A DNA stretch of 64,000 bases from positions 2,108,001 to 2,172,000 of the forward strand of contig JAMXSV010000024.1 of the NCBI GenBank assembly GCA_027559495.1, read 5' to 3'. The notes below the pieces were generated by a model. It saw nothing but the letters and a program-made list of their open reading frames with translations, was not told where the DNA came from and searched no databases. Positions 63,808 to 64,000 of the stretch are shown in pieces (the first letter of the stretch is position 1; every line of letters starts with the position of its first letter). The stretch comes from Aurifilum marmelostoma (lineage: Eukaryota > Ascomycota > Sordariomycetes > Diaporthales > Cryphonectriaceae). A program made the translations under genes and the position numbers.

Positions 63808-64000
63808 TGTGTGCTCGAGGAGCTGCAGCGGGGGGAAACAACCCCACGGCGTGGGCAGAAGTCAGCTTTGAGGCTGAAGCTCTGGCCTAGGACATTGCTG
63901 TTCGGGCGGTCGAGGTGAGTATGGGATGAGCTGGAACGTGCTGGGCGCGCTGGTGGATCGTTCAAACTTGAGAGAGCGACGTTGCAAGTTCGAGGCTGGT
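63808..64000. promoter_or_regulatory. SYF1 upstream flank (window end)
   Basis: 193 bases of the SYF1 5' region; no second gene recognised before the window ends. Confidence 0.4.

Overview
The window is nuclear DNA of a filamentous ascomycete, most likely a Sordariomycete. The evidence is short GT..AG introns (about 55-240 nt), a Zn2Cys6 regulator, an Egh16-type secreted protein, fungal xanthine dioxygenase, and single-exon or few-exon housekeeping genes on both strands. There are no operons, CRISPR arrays, recognisable intact transposons or viral genes. I can support about 26 protein genes. Gene models were built by hand from splice sites and reading-frame continuity, so exon ends are best fits.

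Left part (1-17.9 kb): the 3' end of a cyclopropane-fatty-acid-synthase-like gene; REX4 (frameshifted) divergent from the MYST acetyltransferase ESA1; a PLP aminotransferase with a mitochondrial-looking leader; an FAD aromatic monooxygenase; a small Cys/Gly-rich protein; a conserved fungal protein of unknown function; a likely decayed gene near 14 kb; and a six-exon AAA+ ATPase.

Middle (18.6-40.1 kb): a secreted GH125 mannosidase (frameshifted); POL32 and RAD18, divergent and sharing a promoter with MCB-like sites, so two PCNA-pathway genes are paired; CHM7 (nuclear-envelope ESCRT-III); xanA (purine use); a nucleoside deoxyribosyltransferase-like gene; TRS85 (TRAPPIII); an isochorismatase-type hydrolase (frameshifted); a Zn2Cys6 transcription factor; and an FSH1 serine hydrolase.

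Right part (40.1-64 kb): a 2-kb non-coding stretch with two diverged copies of a repeat carrying tRNA-Lys-like segments; an SR-rich protein; a catalase-like peroxidase (frameshifted); FIG4, convergent with TTI2; CCA1; a doubtful decayed gene; an Egh16-like secreted protein; a tiny conserved protein; and the splicing factor SYF1.

The most consistent oddity is that four otherwise well-preserved genes (REX4, GH125, isochorismatase, catalase-like) are each broken by exactly one extra base inside a G/C homopolymer. Dropping that base restores both the family motif and the phase of the next intron. Homopolymer over-calls in the assembly explain this best, though lineage-specific pseudogenes cannot be excluded from one sequence. 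No clearly new biological system is visible. The best leads are the POL32/RAD18 shared promoter and the tRNA-like tandem repeat.
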